From Pseudohongiella sp. O18 (GTDB lineage: Bacteria; Pseudomonadota; Gammaproteobacteria; Pseudomonadales; Pseudohongiellaceae), in contig NZ_JAJSAR010000002.1 in NCBI RefSeq assembly GCF_021729085.1, forward strand, positions 1,307,445 through 1,371,444: a stretch of DNA of 64,000 nucleotides, in the 5' to 3' direction. Below, one piece after another: positions 8,669 through 19,500 of the stretch. How positions within the stretch are numbered: the first letter of the stretch is position 1; every line of letters begins with the position of its first letter. The notes under the pieces were generated by a model, which ran no database searches, was not told the DNA's origin, and saw only the letters and a program-made list of their open reading frames with translations. The translations under genes and the position numbers were made by a program.

Positions 8669-9913
8669 ATGATGGAAAATCAATTACGAAGAAATATCAA
8701 GGTCGTGTATGCACTGGCATTCTTTCACATGTTCATGCTGATTGTGCCGGTGCTGGTGCCATTGTTCCAGAGTCGTGGATTGACACTGGCAGAGGTATTT
8801 TACCTTCAGGCAATCTACGCTGCATTCATTGTGGTGCTGGAAGCGCCATCGGGGTATCTTGCCGACCTTCTGGGTCGCCGACTGGTATTGATCATTGGTG
8901 CTGCTGCGCATGCACTGGGATACATCTGGCTGAATTTTGCCACTGACTTCTGGGGCCTGTTGTACTTTGAAATACTGATGGCGGTTGCAGTCAGTATGAT
9001 ATCAGGCGCCGATCTGGCCCTGTTGTACGACAGTGAAAAGGCGCTGGCTGCAGAAGACAACGATCACATATACAGCGTTGCCCATCTGGGGTTCATGAAG
9101 TCTACGGCCGAAGCTCTGGGTGCGCTGCTGGGCGGCGCCCTGGCCATGGTGTCGTTCGATGTGATGATTCTGGCTCAGTCACTGACAGCCTGGGTTTGTC
9201 TGTGGATGGCACTCACCATTACGGAACCACCTGTCACTGAAGAAGATGGCAACGGAAAACGTGTCGTCAGTCTGGCGGATATCTGGCGACACCTGGCCAA
9301 AGGTGATCCGATATTAAAAATGGTCTTCTTCGCCCTGCCCGTATACAACCTGGCTACGGTACTGGTCGCCTGGCTGGTGCAGCCCTTCTGGGACAGCATG
9401 GGCCTGTCACTGGCAGTGTTCGGGATGCTCTGGTTTGCACAGAGCATGACGGTGGCCATCGCCAGCAAACTGGGTTACGAGCTGGAAAGGCGAGCCGGAC
9501 CGGTTGCAGCGCTTTGCACGCTGGGGGTCTTGCCGATCATCGGAATATTTGGCATGGCCTGGCTGAGTGGCTGGGTCGGAATTCTGTTCGGCTTTGTCCT
9601 GTTTTTATCCAGAGGCCTGAGCCAGGTTATCCTGGTAAATGCCCTGAATCGTCGAATCCCGGGCAGATTCCGCGCAACAGTCAATTCACTGAACAGCCTG
9701 ATATTCCGGTTTGGATTTATCGTGGCCGGACCGTTGATGGGACTGTTGGCGCAGGATCACGGTGTCGCTGTTGCGCTGAATGCTGTCGGCGTCATGCTGG
9801 TAGTCAGCTTTTTTGCAGTGATGCTGCCGTTGATACTTGCCGTACGTAAGCTATTGCTTGCCACGGCGGTACAGTCGGCGCAGGTCAAACCAGGTGCGGA
9901 TGCGACACCCTGA
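8669..9913 (+). CDS. Major facilitator superfamily transporter
   Basis: An MFS permease of about 414 residues with roughly 12 hydrophobic helices. The loop-2 motif GYLADLLGRR is the classic MFS motif A. A central hydrophilic loop (about residues 180-205) separates two six-helix halves. The start is ATG 8669 or the adjacent ATG 8672; AAGAAGAG upstream suits either. The closest type is small-molecule or drug exporters, but no substrate can be assigned. Its 3' end overlaps the convergent EAL gene by 29 bp. A terminator 45 bp upstream may gate its expression. Confidence 0.88.
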   Translation: MMENQLRRNIKVVYALAFFHMFMLIVPVLVPLFQSRGLTLAEVFYLQAIYAAFIVVLEAPSGYLADLLGRRLVLIIGAAAHALGYIWLNFATDFWGLLYFEILMAVAVSMISGADLALLYDSEKALAAEDNDHIYSVAHLGFMKSTAEALGALLGGALAMVSFDVMILAQSLTAWVCLWMALTITEPPVTEEDGNGKRVVSLADIWRHLAKGDPILKMVFFALPVYNLATVLVAWLVQPFWDSMGLSLAVFGMLWFAQSMTVAIASKLGYELERRAGPVAALCTLGVLPIIGIFGMAWLSGWVGILFGFVLFLSRGLSQVILVNALNRRIPGRFRATVNSLNSLIFRFGFIVAGPLMGLLAQDHGVAVALNAVGVMLVVSFFAVMLPLILAVRKLLLATAVQSAQVKPGADATP

Positions 9914-11732
9914 TGCCATGCCCCCTGTGAGAGTCAGCCCCCTGCAGGGGGCTGATCTCTACACTGAAGCCCTGACGCTTTTTGGCAAGGTGTTTATTGT
10001 TTGAGGCATACTCCGCCAGCAACTCTGCTGTTACACCTGGCACCTCTTCATTCGTCAGATCAAGCACACCAATGGAAAGATTGAGTAGCGGATGAGTGCG
10101 CCAGTTTCCGTCGCGATCAGGCGCCTCAAACCCGTTTGCTGTCAGGTGTTCACTGCGATACAGACGTCGACACAATTGCTGAAACTGAATGTTCAGTGTG
10201 TCCAGTCTTTCTTGCCAGTCGTCGCTTCGTAACACCAGCATAAAGTCGTCGCCACCAATATGACCCACAAAGTCGCAATCGGGGTCACATATAGACTTAA
10301 GTATCTGAGCAAGGCCCAGCAGGATTTCATCTCCTTTGCCGTAACCATAGATATCATTAAAGGGCTTGAATGAGTCGATGTCGATGTAGCACAGTCGCGC
10401 CGCCAGCTTTCCTTTTAGCAATCGATCCAGACACTCATGAATGGACACGTTACCCGGCAGCAAAGTCAGGGGATTGGCGGATTGCGCCTGCCTCACCTGA
10501 AGTTCGGTAATCTGTCGAAGAACATCAATCACACGGCCAAGTCCGGCATATTGACCTGCATCGGTGATGATAAAATCTTCTTCCAGGCGTTGCCGGGCAC
10601 GGCTGGTCAAAAGCCTACTGACGCGCTGCAGACTCTGCTGGACATCTACTATCAGGGAATCTGACGCAAGCATCTGGGCAATGGGTTTTCTACCATGCAA
10701 TTCCATCGCGTAGGGCTTGAGCATCACCTGACTCAGCGCGTGACAGTGAACAGACCCCAATGGCACGTTATTGTCATCCAGCACCGCCAGACTGTTAAGA
10801 CTGGGCTGACGCTGAAAGCGCTGCAAGACATCGACCACTCTCTCACGATGATGCACACCCGCAACAGGAATCACCAGGCTATGAAGCCCGCCAGCCTGCC
10901 CGTCGCTACGCTCCACAGCATCAAGCTGCTGACCAAGCGCTTCGTGTGTCAATTGAGGGCAGTGCGAGGGACGTTCGAACCAGTAGCCCTGCATCCACTC
11001 CACGCCCATCTCCGACAGCGTATTAAATTCCTCAGAATGCTCCACACCCTCGGCAATGATGTGGGATCGCGAGGCTTTTGCCATGCTCAGGATTGAACCA
11101 ACGAATTCACGCTTGACGGTGTCCTTATGAATGCCGTTGATAAAGTGTCTGTCGATTTTGACGTACTCTGGTTTCAGCTCAGTCCACAGCCTCAGTCCCG
11201 AATAGCCTGCCCCTAAATCATCAATGGCAATGGCAAAACCCATGCTGCGATAGTGATGCAATGCGTTCTGCAGCAAACCCACATTATCGATTGGCGCATG
11301 TTCGGTCAATTCGATAACCAGACGGTTGGCGGTCATGCCCGCCTGTTTGACCAGCTCCAGCGTTCGACCGGACGGGTGCTGCTGTTCCAGCAGACTCTCC
11401 GGTGAGACATTGATAAACAACAATCCCTCAAACTGATGCTGCGCGAATGCAAAAATCGCTTTGGCACGGCACAGCATCTCAAGTTCGGTCAACAGCCCAA
11501 AGTATCTGGCCGTCGAGAAAAGTGTCAATGGTGAGTGTAATGGACTGTTGGACGGCCCACGACTCAGAGCCTCATACCCAACGATCTTCTTTTCCAGCCC
11601 CGACACAATAGGTTGGAACATGACACTGATATCGGCTTCGCGAAGCACCTGCTGCAGAGCTTCAAACTGCTGGGCAACTGACATGGATTGACTACAGACC
11701 TGCGTTGGAGAAAAGACACAAGATAGTGTCAT
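9885..11732 (-). CDS. EAL-CBS-GGDEF signalling protein (c-di-GMP phosphodiesterase, degenerate cyclase)
   Basis: A 615-residue cytosolic protein without membrane helices. The N-terminal EAL domain (about 30-260) keeps the residues needed to hydrolyse c-di-GMP: YEALSR, FINVSP, ELTEH, DDLGAGYSG, KIDR and AEGVE. A CBS-pair-like region follows (about 275-400: SLVIPV, LAVLDDNNVPLG), probably a nucleotide sensor. The C-terminal GGDEF domain (about 425-590) carries GGDDF, with Asp in place of the catalytic Glu, and no RxxD inhibitory site, so it is probably not a cyclase but may bind GTP. Start is uncertain: ATG 11732 or ATG 11684, neither with a ribosome site. Divergent from another EAL gene at 11892. 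Confidence 0.9.
   Translation of the reverse strand: MTLSCVFSPTQVCSQSMSVAQQFEALQQVLREADISVMFQPIVSGLEKKIVGYEALSRGPSNSPLHSPLTLFSTARYFGLLTELEMLCRAKAIFAFAQHQFEGLLFINVSPESLLEQQHPSGRTLELVKQAGMTANRLVIELTEHAPIDNVGLLQNALHHYRSMGFAIAIDDLGAGYSGLRLWTELKPEYVKIDRHFINGIHKDTVKREFVGSILSMAKASRSHIIAEGVEHSEEFNTLSEMGVEWMQGYWFERPSHCPQLTHEALGQQLDAVERSDGQAGGLHSLVIPVAGVHHRERVVDVLQRFQRQPSLNSLAVLDDNNVPLGSVHCHALSQVMLKPYAMELHGRKPIAQMLASDSLIVDVQQSLQRVSRLLTSRARQRLEEDFIITDAGQYAGLGRVIDVLRQITELQVRQAQSANPLTLLPGNVSIHECLDRLLKGKLAARLCYIDIDSFKPFNDIYGYGKGDEILLGLAQILKSICDPDCDFVGHIGGDDFMLVLRSDDWQERLDTLNIQFQQLCRRLYRSEHLTANGFEAPDRDGNWRTHPLLNLSIGVLDLTNEEVPGVTAELLAEYASNNKHLAKKRQGFSVEISPLQGADSHRGHGIRVSHPHLV
9934..9955. repeat. 22-bp perfect palindrome
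   Basis: Two 11-bp arms, TCAGCCCCCTG and its exact complement, meet at a CTGCAG centre, 20 bp after the MFS stop and inside the last codons of the EAL-GGDEF gene. As RNA it would form a GC-rich hairpin able to stabilise or end the MFS transcript, though no T-run follows. Confidence 0.55.
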
Positions 11733-11891
11733 GCGTGCATGACAAATTTATGAATTGAGACTCCCGGCGAATTAACAAATAGATACAATCTATTAAACAT
11801 ATTGCTTTGCCAGCCGATGACAGAGACGACTATATTGACACCCCTCTTTAGCATGATAGGCTGCGGGTTACGCAATAGGAGACGTATTACA

Positions 11892-12668
11892 TTGCAAACA
11901 ATTGTCAGAGCCCAGCAGCACGAGGGCGCTACGGGTTGTGGCCAATGCCGCAAGAGTGCTACAGAATTTGACCTGAGCTTTGCCTTTCAGCCGATTGTAA
12001 AAGCCTCCACACGAACGGTCGTGTCTTACGAGGCTTTAGCGCGAGGAAGTAAGGGCCAGGGTTTTGCGCACGTGGCTGCGCAACTGAATGACGATAATCT
12101 TTATCACTTCGATCAGCGTTGTCGCGTCAGGGCAATCGAACTGGCGACACGACTTGGTCTTCAGGTCGACCTGAACATTAATTTTTCCCCGAATGCTGTA
12201 TATCGTCCGGAATTGTGCATACGCACGACGCTGGAAGCAGCTGAGAAATACGGTTTTCCTGTCGAGCGCATTCATTTTGAAGTCACTGAAAGCGAGGAGG
12301 TCCGCGAGAAGGCCCACCTGACTACCATTCTCGCCTACTATAAAAAGCTCGGATTCACGACTGCCATTGATGACTTTGGCGCCGGTTTCTCCGGGCTCAA
12401 TCTGCTTGCAGAGTTTCAGCCGGATTACATCAAGATCGATCGTGTACTGATCGACCAGATAGATCTGCACGCCGTCAAACAGGCAATCGTTGATGGCGTA
12501 CTGCATACCTGCAACAAGCTTGGCATCGGTGTACTGGCTGAGGGTGTCGAGAGACGTGAAGAGTATCAGTGGCTGAAAGGAGCCGGCGTGGACCTGTTCC
12601 AGGGTTACTATTTCGCACGTCCAGGGTTTGAACAGCTGCCGCAGGTGCCCGCAGAACTTTTTGATTAG
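11892..12668 (+). CDS. EAL-domain c-di-GMP phosphodiesterase
   Basis: A protein of about 258 residues that is almost only an EAL domain, predicted to hydrolyse c-di-GMP in the cytosol. Seen: YEALAR, LNINFSP, FEVTES, IDDFGAGFSG, YIKIDR, LAEGVER and FQGYYFARP, so all metal and catalytic positions are present. A CGQCR pair near the N-terminus could bind metal or sense redox. The start chosen is TTG 11892, because AGGAG lies 10 nt upstream; ATG 11817 or TTG 11802 would add 25-30 residues without a ribosome site. It is divergent from the EAL-GGDEF gene, so the two may share control. A bidirectional terminator follows. Confidence 0.88.
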   Translation: MQTIVRAQQHEGATGCGQCRKSATEFDLSFAFQPIVKASTRTVVSYEALARGSKGQGFAHVAAQLNDDNLYHFDQRCRVRAIELATRLGLQVDLNINFSPNAVYRPELCIRTTLEAAEKYGFPVERIHFEVTESEEVREKAHLTTILAYYKKLGFTTAIDDFGAGFSGLNLLAEFQPDYIKIDRVLIDQIDLHAVKQAIVDGVLHTCNKLGIGVLAEGVERREEYQWLKGAGVDLFQGYYFARPGFEQLPQVPAELFD

Positions 12669-12750
12669 ATCTCTTTATTAACCCCCCGCCCGAACTCCGC
12701 CTGATCCCCTGCAACAAGCCAGCCTTAAGTTGGTGAAAAAACCCACAAAA

Positions 12751-12784
12751 AAGCCGCCGGACATAAGCTTGTGTCCGGCGGCTT
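12751..12784 (-). terminator. Intrinsic terminator between convergent EAL gene and receptor
   Basis: A 13-bp perfect stem (12751-12763 with 12772-12784) around an 8-nt loop. Read on the minus strand it is followed by a T-rich run, so it best ends the receptor at 12796. It may also stop the EAL gene on the plus strand. Confidence 0.85.
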
Positions 12785-12795
12785 TGTTACGTGGA

Positions 12796-15700
12796 TCAGA
12801 ACTGCATCAGAACCCGTGCATACAGTCGACGGCCACGACCGTCAAACTGATAGGCATCGTAGTTCAGTGTGCCTGCATAGTGGAACGGCAGCTCTGCGTT
12901 GAAGGCATCCAGCGCACCTACCGTCAGTGTTGTAGTGCCCAGGTTCTGATTGGCCCACTCATGCACGTAGCTGTACTGAATATCGACGCTGTGATAGCTG
13001 TCGATGTCACGATTGACAATGGAGCGCACATAGTCGTTACCGTTGTCAAAGGTGTCCTGGTAGGACAGGTTCTGATACTGACCTACGAAGCGGTTGATTA
13101 CCGCAACCGAGTGTCGTGTATCGGCACTGTTCCAGGACAGCGTGATATTGCCTTTGACATCGGGCAGTGAGCGCACCAGCAGACCATCACCAGTGGTGCC
13201 AGCGGCATCGAAGATACCGGTTTCGCGCAGACCCAGCTCCAGGCCCGGTACATCAGACAATGTGTACTGACGTACATAGCTGAAGTCAGAGGCAATGCGG
13301 AAGCGGCCCAGATCGGTATCCCACTGATAGCTGGCCTTCAGGTCAACACCGTCAGCAGTCACTTTACCGGCGTTGATGGCAGCAGAACTGATGGTGATCA
13401 GGTTGGCTGTTGTGCTGCCTGCCGCACGAACCACACCGGATACCTGGTACAGACGGGGATCCACCACACAATCCAGACGTGACATCGGAATCACCTGGCC
13501 GGCAGGCGTCTTCGAGTTGTCCGGATTGCTGCCCCACTGCGCTTCGAGTGCATTTGGGTCACAGGAAGTGTAGGGGTTCATGCCGCCGTAGGCCGCAGAC
13601 GGACTGCTTGAGACAGTGCCGTTGAAGACATAATTGTTGGGATCCGCTGCCGCCGCCTCGAACGCGGCAATTTCGCCGCTGATCGCGGAAATACCCGGTT
13701 GCGGCATCACGCGGTCTTCCACCTCAAAGCGCCAGAAATCAGCACCGATACTCAGACCCTGCAGGGCGCCGGCAGGCGTCCAGATAAAGCCGGCACTATA
13801 GGTATCGGCGTACTCATTGCCGATATCCGGTGCTGGAGAACCCACCGTATAGGTAGTTTCCGGCTCAGCATTGTCGTTGTTGGCAGGCACCATGTTGGCG
13901 CGCACCGCCTGGTTGCTGATCGGATCACGGAAGGTCACCGAGCTCGACTCCAGGCCTTCCAGCTGAATGCCGATGTTAGGCGCTCTGAACGACTGAGAGA
14001 AGGATCCGCGGAACAACAACTCGTCAGTCGGACGCCAGCTCAGCGCAACTTTTGGTGTCAGCTCGCCGCCAATCCGGCCGCCGTAGTCCTCATAACGCAG
14101 AGCAATCTGGGATTCGATGCTGTCCAGGAAGGGCAGCGACAGTTCCATAAATGCCGCACGGGTGCTTCGCGTGTGATTGTAGTTAAAGATACATTCGGAA
14201 CACTCAAAGTTGTTCGATACATAGCGGTATTCGTTCGGTTCGCCGTTGGGGCCAAAGCCAGCGATTGCATTTAGACCCGGCTGGTTCATCGCCGGCGCAA
14301 TCGACGCCGCGTTCTGCTCCCGGTGCTGCGCACCCACAGCAAACTGGGCCATGCCGCCGGCCATCTCAAACATCTCGCCTGAAACGACGGCATCAAATAC
14401 GGCAAGCTTGTTGCGCTTGTCTGCCCTGCGAATGGTCGGCATCATCCAGTCGATCAGCTCCTGGGAATTGGCCAGATCCGGGTTGGACTGGCGCGTCAGG
14501 AAGGGGTTGTAGAATTCACAACCACCTTTGCCGTGGTTGTTACTGGTCAACGCATAAGACAGCGACTCGTAGGTATTAAATACGAAACCGGGGAAGAACA
14601 ACTGCGTCATGCTGCTGCCAACAAAATCCCATCCAGTCGGTATGAACGGAGAGATATGTCCGCGAGCGCTGATAAAGTCAAAGTCTGGTACGCCGTTGGG
14701 CGTACAGTTGGGCCCACCAAGGCCATTGGCCGCCAGGTGTGCGCGATCGCGCTGGAAGGTTTTGTATTCCAGTTCAAAGCTGGTACCACTCCATGAGTAG
14801 CTGACATCGTAGTTAAAGCGGCGGTTATTGAACGCGGTAAACTCACCGCGCAGGCCCGCCTGTACCCCGGTCGCCTCAGTGTGACTCATCTGGTTGCCAC
14901 CACCCATACGCGGGGAACTGCCGATGTTCATATTGGCATAACTCGGCGCATTGATACCGCCATTGCGAATATCGGTAGGTGCGTTGGTAATGTCTGCGGC
15001 GGTGGGCCGCGCGAGGCCTATCGCAGGCGCGAAATAACCCAGTTCCATGGGCTGACCAATTGAGTAGCCGCCCCAGGCCGGATTGCCCTGATGTGCGCCG
15101 GGCTGGGCCAGAAACATGGTCGGACCCCGGCTGGTATAAGTGCCTGAGTCAGAACGTTCGATGTCGCTGCTGGAGTGCTGGGCGAATGAGTAGAACTCCA
15201 CGGAATCATTGAATACATGCTCAAAGGCACCCGCAACACTGTCGCGCTCCATACCTACATTCAGCAGGTCCCACTCGAAACTGTTTTCACGGCAACTGGT
15301 GTTGGGGTCACCGCGCTCAGACGTCCTGGTGCCTGTGAAATAAGGAGTGCCATCGGCCGAAGTCAGCGAGTAACACAGCGGGTCAGTGTAGCGAGGGTCG
15401 GCAGTACCTCCCTCTGCGATGGCTTGCGCAACCGCTTCCTGATTCAAATAGGCAGGATTGATACGCGTACCAAAAGCTGCATTGGCAATGGGTGTACCCA
15501 GCCCACCTACCGTACCGGTAAACTCAGAGCGATCATCAAAGTAACGCGCAGCGCTGACCGAGACCGGATCGCGGCGGAATATTTCCCCAGACAACACAAA
15601 GTGCGTCGATCCGGTTTCGTTTGACCAGCCCCAGATGGCACTGAGTGTCTGGTCCTGATTTTCCATCTCTTTTTCGATGGCCTGCACGTCGCCGTAAAGC

Positions 15701-16251
15701 TCAAAGCCTTCAAACTGGGTACGCATGATGACGTTGGCAACACCTGCCACCGCATCAGAACCGTACAGAGCCGAACCACCATCGGTCAGGACCTCAAGGC
15801 GTTCAACCATAACCAGTGGAATGGTATTGATATCCACAAACTCGCCACCAGTAGGCGTAGCTGTGGCAGCTGGCGCAAAGCGCTTGCCGTTGATCAATGT
15901 CAGTGTTGAGTTTTCACCCAGGTTACGCAGGTTGATGTTGGCCATACCGGAGACGTTACCCATCAGGGCATTACCGCCATCGGCACCTTCGTTGCTCACC
16001 GAGCCGGAGTTGACTTCCAGGTTTTTCACAACATCCCAGATCTGCGCCGCACCCTGGGCCTCGATGGACGCACGGTCTACTACCTGTACAGGTGATGGAG
16101 CATCAAGTGGGCTGCCACGCAGATAGGAGCCGGTGACTACCACTTCTTCTACTTCAGGTTCGGAATCCTGGGCAAAGGCAGGTACACAAGAAATTGCAGA
16201 TATGATACCCAGGAGTAGAGAATTCTTTCGGAAACCAGGTCTTGCAGACAT
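12796..16251 (-). CDS. TonB-dependent outer-membrane receptor, paralogue 2
   Basis: A 1151-residue outer-membrane receptor. The ATG at 16251 follows GGGGGA and opens a signal peptide (1-27, ending AFA); an in-frame upstream ATG at 16305 lacks these. After the TonB-box-like EEVVVTGS and SYLRGSPLDAPSPV come a plug domain (about 45-165; NLRNLGENSTLTL, LTDGGSALYGSDAVAG) and a long barrel with cysteine-containing loops (CSECIFNYN, DPLCYSL). It ends in RLYARVLMQF with terminal Phe, the usual outer-membrane assembly signal. It lies in tandem after the receptor starting at 20075, but with its own leader and terminator, so they are separate units. Substrate unknown; no hydrolase or transport genes flank it. 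Confidence 0.94.
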   Translation of the reverse strand: MSARPGFRKNSLLLGIISAISCVPAFAQDSEPEVEEVVVTGSYLRGSPLDAPSPVQVVDRASIEAQGAAQIWDVVKNLEVNSGSVSNEGADGGNALMGNVSGMANINLRNLGENSTLTLINGKRFAPAATATPTGGEFVDINTIPLVMVERLEVLTDGGSALYGSDAVAGVANVIMRTQFEGFELYGDVQAIEKEMENQDQTLSAIWGWSNETGSTHFVLSGEIFRRDPVSVSAARYFDDRSEFTGTVGGLGTPIANAAFGTRINPAYLNQEAVAQAIAEGGTADPRYTDPLCYSLTSADGTPYFTGTRTSERGDPNTSCRENSFEWDLLNVGMERDSVAGAFEHVFNDSVEFYSFAQHSSSDIERSDSGTYTSRGPTMFLAQPGAHQGNPAWGGYSIGQPMELGYFAPAIGLARPTAADITNAPTDIRNGGINAPSYANMNIGSSPRMGGGNQMSHTEATGVQAGLRGEFTAFNNRRFNYDVSYSWSGTSFELEYKTFQRDRAHLAANGLGGPNCTPNGVPDFDFISARGHISPFIPTGWDFVGSSMTQLFFPGFVFNTYESLSYALTSNNHGKGGCEFYNPFLTRQSNPDLANSQELIDWMMPTIRRADKRNKLAVFDAVVSGEMFEMAGGMAQFAVGAQHREQNAASIAPAMNQPGLNAIAGFGPNGEPNEYRYVSNNFECSECIFNYNHTRSTRAAFMELSLPFLDSIESQIALRYEDYGGRIGGELTPKVALSWRPTDELLFRGSFSQSFRAPNIGIQLEGLESSSVTFRDPISNQAVRANMVPANNDNAEPETTYTVGSPAPDIGNEYADTYSAGFIWTPAGALQGLSIGADFWRFEVEDRVMPQPGISAISGEIAAFEAAAADPNNYVFNGTVSSSPSAAYGGMNPYTSCDPNALEAQWGSNPDNSKTPAGQVIPMSRLDCVVDPRLYQVSGVVRAAGSTTANLITISSAAINAGKVTADGVDLKASYQWDTDLGRFRIASDFSYVRQYTLSDVPGLELGLRETGIFDAAGTTGDGLLVRSLPDVKGNITLSWNSADTRHSVAVINRFVGQYQNLSYQDTFDNGNDYVRSIVNRDIDSYHSVDIQYSYVHEWANQNLGTTTLTVGALDAFNAELPFHYAGTLNYDAYQFDGRGRRLYARVLMQF

Positions 16252-16568
16252 GGACTGTTCCCCCGTGATTCTTATTGTTAGATCGGAATGTTGCGCTATA
16301 CGCATCCTGCGCAGTCAATTCGATACTACACCGACCCACTTCCTTGAGAACGGACCGGTACTTCAGGGAATCTCCGTTGACTTTAGCCAATTGAAATAGG
16401 CAATGCAAACAAAATTGAATCACTTCATTATTTTGGAGCTCCTCCTGCCCAGCTCTGATAAAGCAGAACAATATTCATCATTAACAAGACTGATATAAGA
16501 GTCATGAGACATAAAAAAACGGGCCTTGTCTCAGGCCCGTTTTTTTAAAGGATTGCCAGGCGGCTGTA
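16252..16568. other. Intergenic region between tandem receptors
   Basis: A 317-bp gap holding the terminator of the upstream receptor (16513-16546) and the 5' region of the next. On the minus strand the leader reads TAACAATAAGAATCAC before the ribosome site, similar to the leaders of the other two paralogues. No gene and no clear Fur or other operator was seen. Confidence 0.6.
16513..16546 (-). terminator. Intrinsic terminator of receptor paralogue 3
   Basis: 14-bp arms (16513-16526 and 16533-16546) with a CGGGCC core, a 6-nt loop, and A/T tracts on both sides. It lies 22 bp after the stop of the receptor at 16569 and is symmetrical enough to work in both directions. Confidence 0.88.
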
Positions 16569-19500
16569 TCAGAACTGCAGCAATGCCCTGGCGTACAATC
16601 GACGACCCCGGCCATCAAAAACACTGGCGTCGTAGTTCAGTGCGCCCTGATAGCGGAATGGCAGCTCAGCATTGAATGCGTCCAGCATACCAACGGTGAG
16701 CGTGGCACTGCCCAGATCGGGGTTGGCCCATTCATGGCGATAGCTGTACTGCAGGTCAACACTGCTGTAGCTGTCGACTTTCTCCTGCACTACCGATCGC
16801 ACATAGTCATTGCCTGCCTCGAATGTGCTCGCATAGGCCAGATCATCGTAAGAGCCAATAAATCGGCCGATCACCGAAACACTGTGCGCCAGGCTGTTGC
16901 TTGACCAGCCCACAGTTACATTGCCCTTCAGGTCCGGCAGCGAGCGGACCAGCACGCCATCACCTGTAGTACCTGCCGCGTCGAATACGCCGGTCTCCAT
17001 CAGGCCCAGCTCCAGCCCAGGCACATCAATCAGCTCGTAGCTGTTGACGTAGGTAAAGTCAGAACTGGCACGGAAACGACCGACATCAGTCTGCCAGTCG
17101 TAGGCCAGCTTCAGGTCCACGCCATCCGATTCTATTTCACCGGCATTGATTGTGGAGCTCTGAATGGTTATCAGCGCAGCCGTAGTGCTGCCTACCGATC
17201 GAACAACATTGGGTACGACATAGGTAGCCGGGTCAACGACGCAGTCAAGCCGGGAGCCCTCTATGACGCCGCCCGCGGCATTGCGTGAATTGTCCGGATT
17301 ACTGCCCCACTCCGCTTCCAGCGCCGCAGGATCGCAGGCCACGTTGCGCACGGCGGCATCACTGCCCAGTGAGCTGTTGAACACATAGTTGGCAGGATTC
17401 TGGGCCGCTTGCTCGAAAGCAGCTATTTCGCCTTCAATTGACGAAATACCCGGCTGTGGCAATACCCGGTCTTTCACCTCAAAACGCCAGAAGTCAGCGC
17501 CTACCGACAGGCCATCCAGGGCACCAAAAGGTGTCCACTGAAAACCGATATTATAGGTATTGGCTGACTCGTTACCAACATCAGGCGCTGGTGCACCCAC
17601 TGAATAGGTCGTGTTTGGCTCGGCGAATTCATTGGTAGCAGGCCGCAGTCCGGCGCGCACCGCCTGATTTCGAATCGGATCACGGAAGGTGATTTCGCCA
17701 GCCTCCAGGCCCGCCTCGACCACACCCAGGTTGGGCGCACGGAACGACTGCGAGAAAGAACCACGCAGCAGCAGCTCATCTGTGATGCGCCAGCTTGCTG
17801 CCACTTTCGGCGTCAGCTCGCCACCGATGGAACCGCCATAGTCTTCGTAGCGAAGCGCCAGTTGTGTTTCAACGTCGGCCAGAATCGGCAGTGAAAGCTC
17901 TGTGAATACGGCACTGACATCACGATCGGTGTCGTAATTGAAAATACACTGAGAACACTCGTAGTTATTGCTGACGTAGTGAAACTCATCCGGCACGCCG
18001 TTTTCGTCATACCCCAGAATCGCATTGGGGATACCGGGCAGGTTGATGGCTGGTGCATTGGATTTATTGTTCTGCTTGCGCAGCTGTGCACCCACCGCGA
18101 ATTGCGCGGTACCACCTGTCATTTCGAACATTTCGCCGGAGACTACTGCATCAAATACCGCAAGCTGGTTACGTTTGTCGGCACGTTTGACGGTCGGCAT
18201 CATCCAGTCGACCAGTTCCTGAGAGTTGGCCAGATTACTGTCAGTCATCTGTGTCAGGAACGGGTTGTAGAACTGACAGCCGTCCTGCCCCTGGTTGTTA
18301 CTGGTTAGCGCCAGCGACAGACTCTCGCGAGTCGTCAATACGAATCCTGGGAAAAAGGTCTGCGTCAGACCGGCTCCGTAGGCTCCCCAGAAAGTCGGGA
18401 TTTGAGGCGCTATCCCAAGCCGGGTAGCCAGGGCATTGGCGGCCTGAAACGCGGCGGGGTGCTGCGCACCCGCGCTGATAAAATCAAAATCTGCGCGTCC
18501 GTTGGGAGTGCAGTTGGGACCACCAAGGCCGTTTGCTGCCAGTTCGGCGCGGTCACGCTGGAAAGTCTGGTACTCCAGCTCAAAGCTCGTGCCACTCCAG
18601 GAGAAACCAACATCGTAATTGAAGCGACGGTCGCCAAGAGCATAAAACTCACCCTTTAATCCGGCCTGGATTCCGACAGTCTCGGTTTCATTGCGGTTTT
18701 TATTGCCGCCCAGGCGAGGCGCATTGCCAATATTGACATTGGCATACATCGGCACATTGGGCCCGCCGTTATAGCCTGCGATCGGCGCATTGGGTATGGA
18801 AGCAGGTGCATCCAGACCGATCAGAGGTGCCATGGAGCCCAGCTCGGCATAACGGCCGATACTGTAATTGGCAGGTGCGCCGAGCGGAATCAGCGGATTG
18901 CCCTGATGCGCTCCCGGCTGCGCCAGCATCACTGTGGGACCACGGGAGCTTACGGCACCAGAGTCAGAGCGCTCAATGTCGCTGTGTGACCACTGCATGA
19001 ATGAATAGAATTCGGCCTTCTCACTGAAGCTGTGACTGAAGGCACCCGCAATACTGTTTCGCTCCATGCCCACCGCCAGCAGGTTCCACTCGTAGGAATA
19101 CTCGCGGCAGCTTGAGCTGGGCTCACCTCGCGGCGCAGTGTTGGTTCCGACAAAAAACGGTGTGCCGTCTGCAGAGCTTAATTCGCTGCACAATGGATCT
19201 GTGTAGCGAAGCGAGGCGTCACCGCCCTCGGCAACTGCCTGATCGATCGCCGCCTGATTGATATAGTCTCTGTTCAGCCTGGCCCCAAAAGAAGACTGAT
19301 TGATGATGGTGCCAAGTCCACCGACTGTCGCTGAGAACTCAGAGCGTTCATCAAAGTAGCGGGCATCTTCGACGCTGACCGGATCACGGCGGAATGTCTC
19401 ACCTGCCAGAACAAAATTGGTGGCACCGGTCTCGCTCGCCCAGCCCCAGATCACACTGCCGGTCTTGTCAAACTTGTCCCCGGCTTTTTCGATACCCTGA

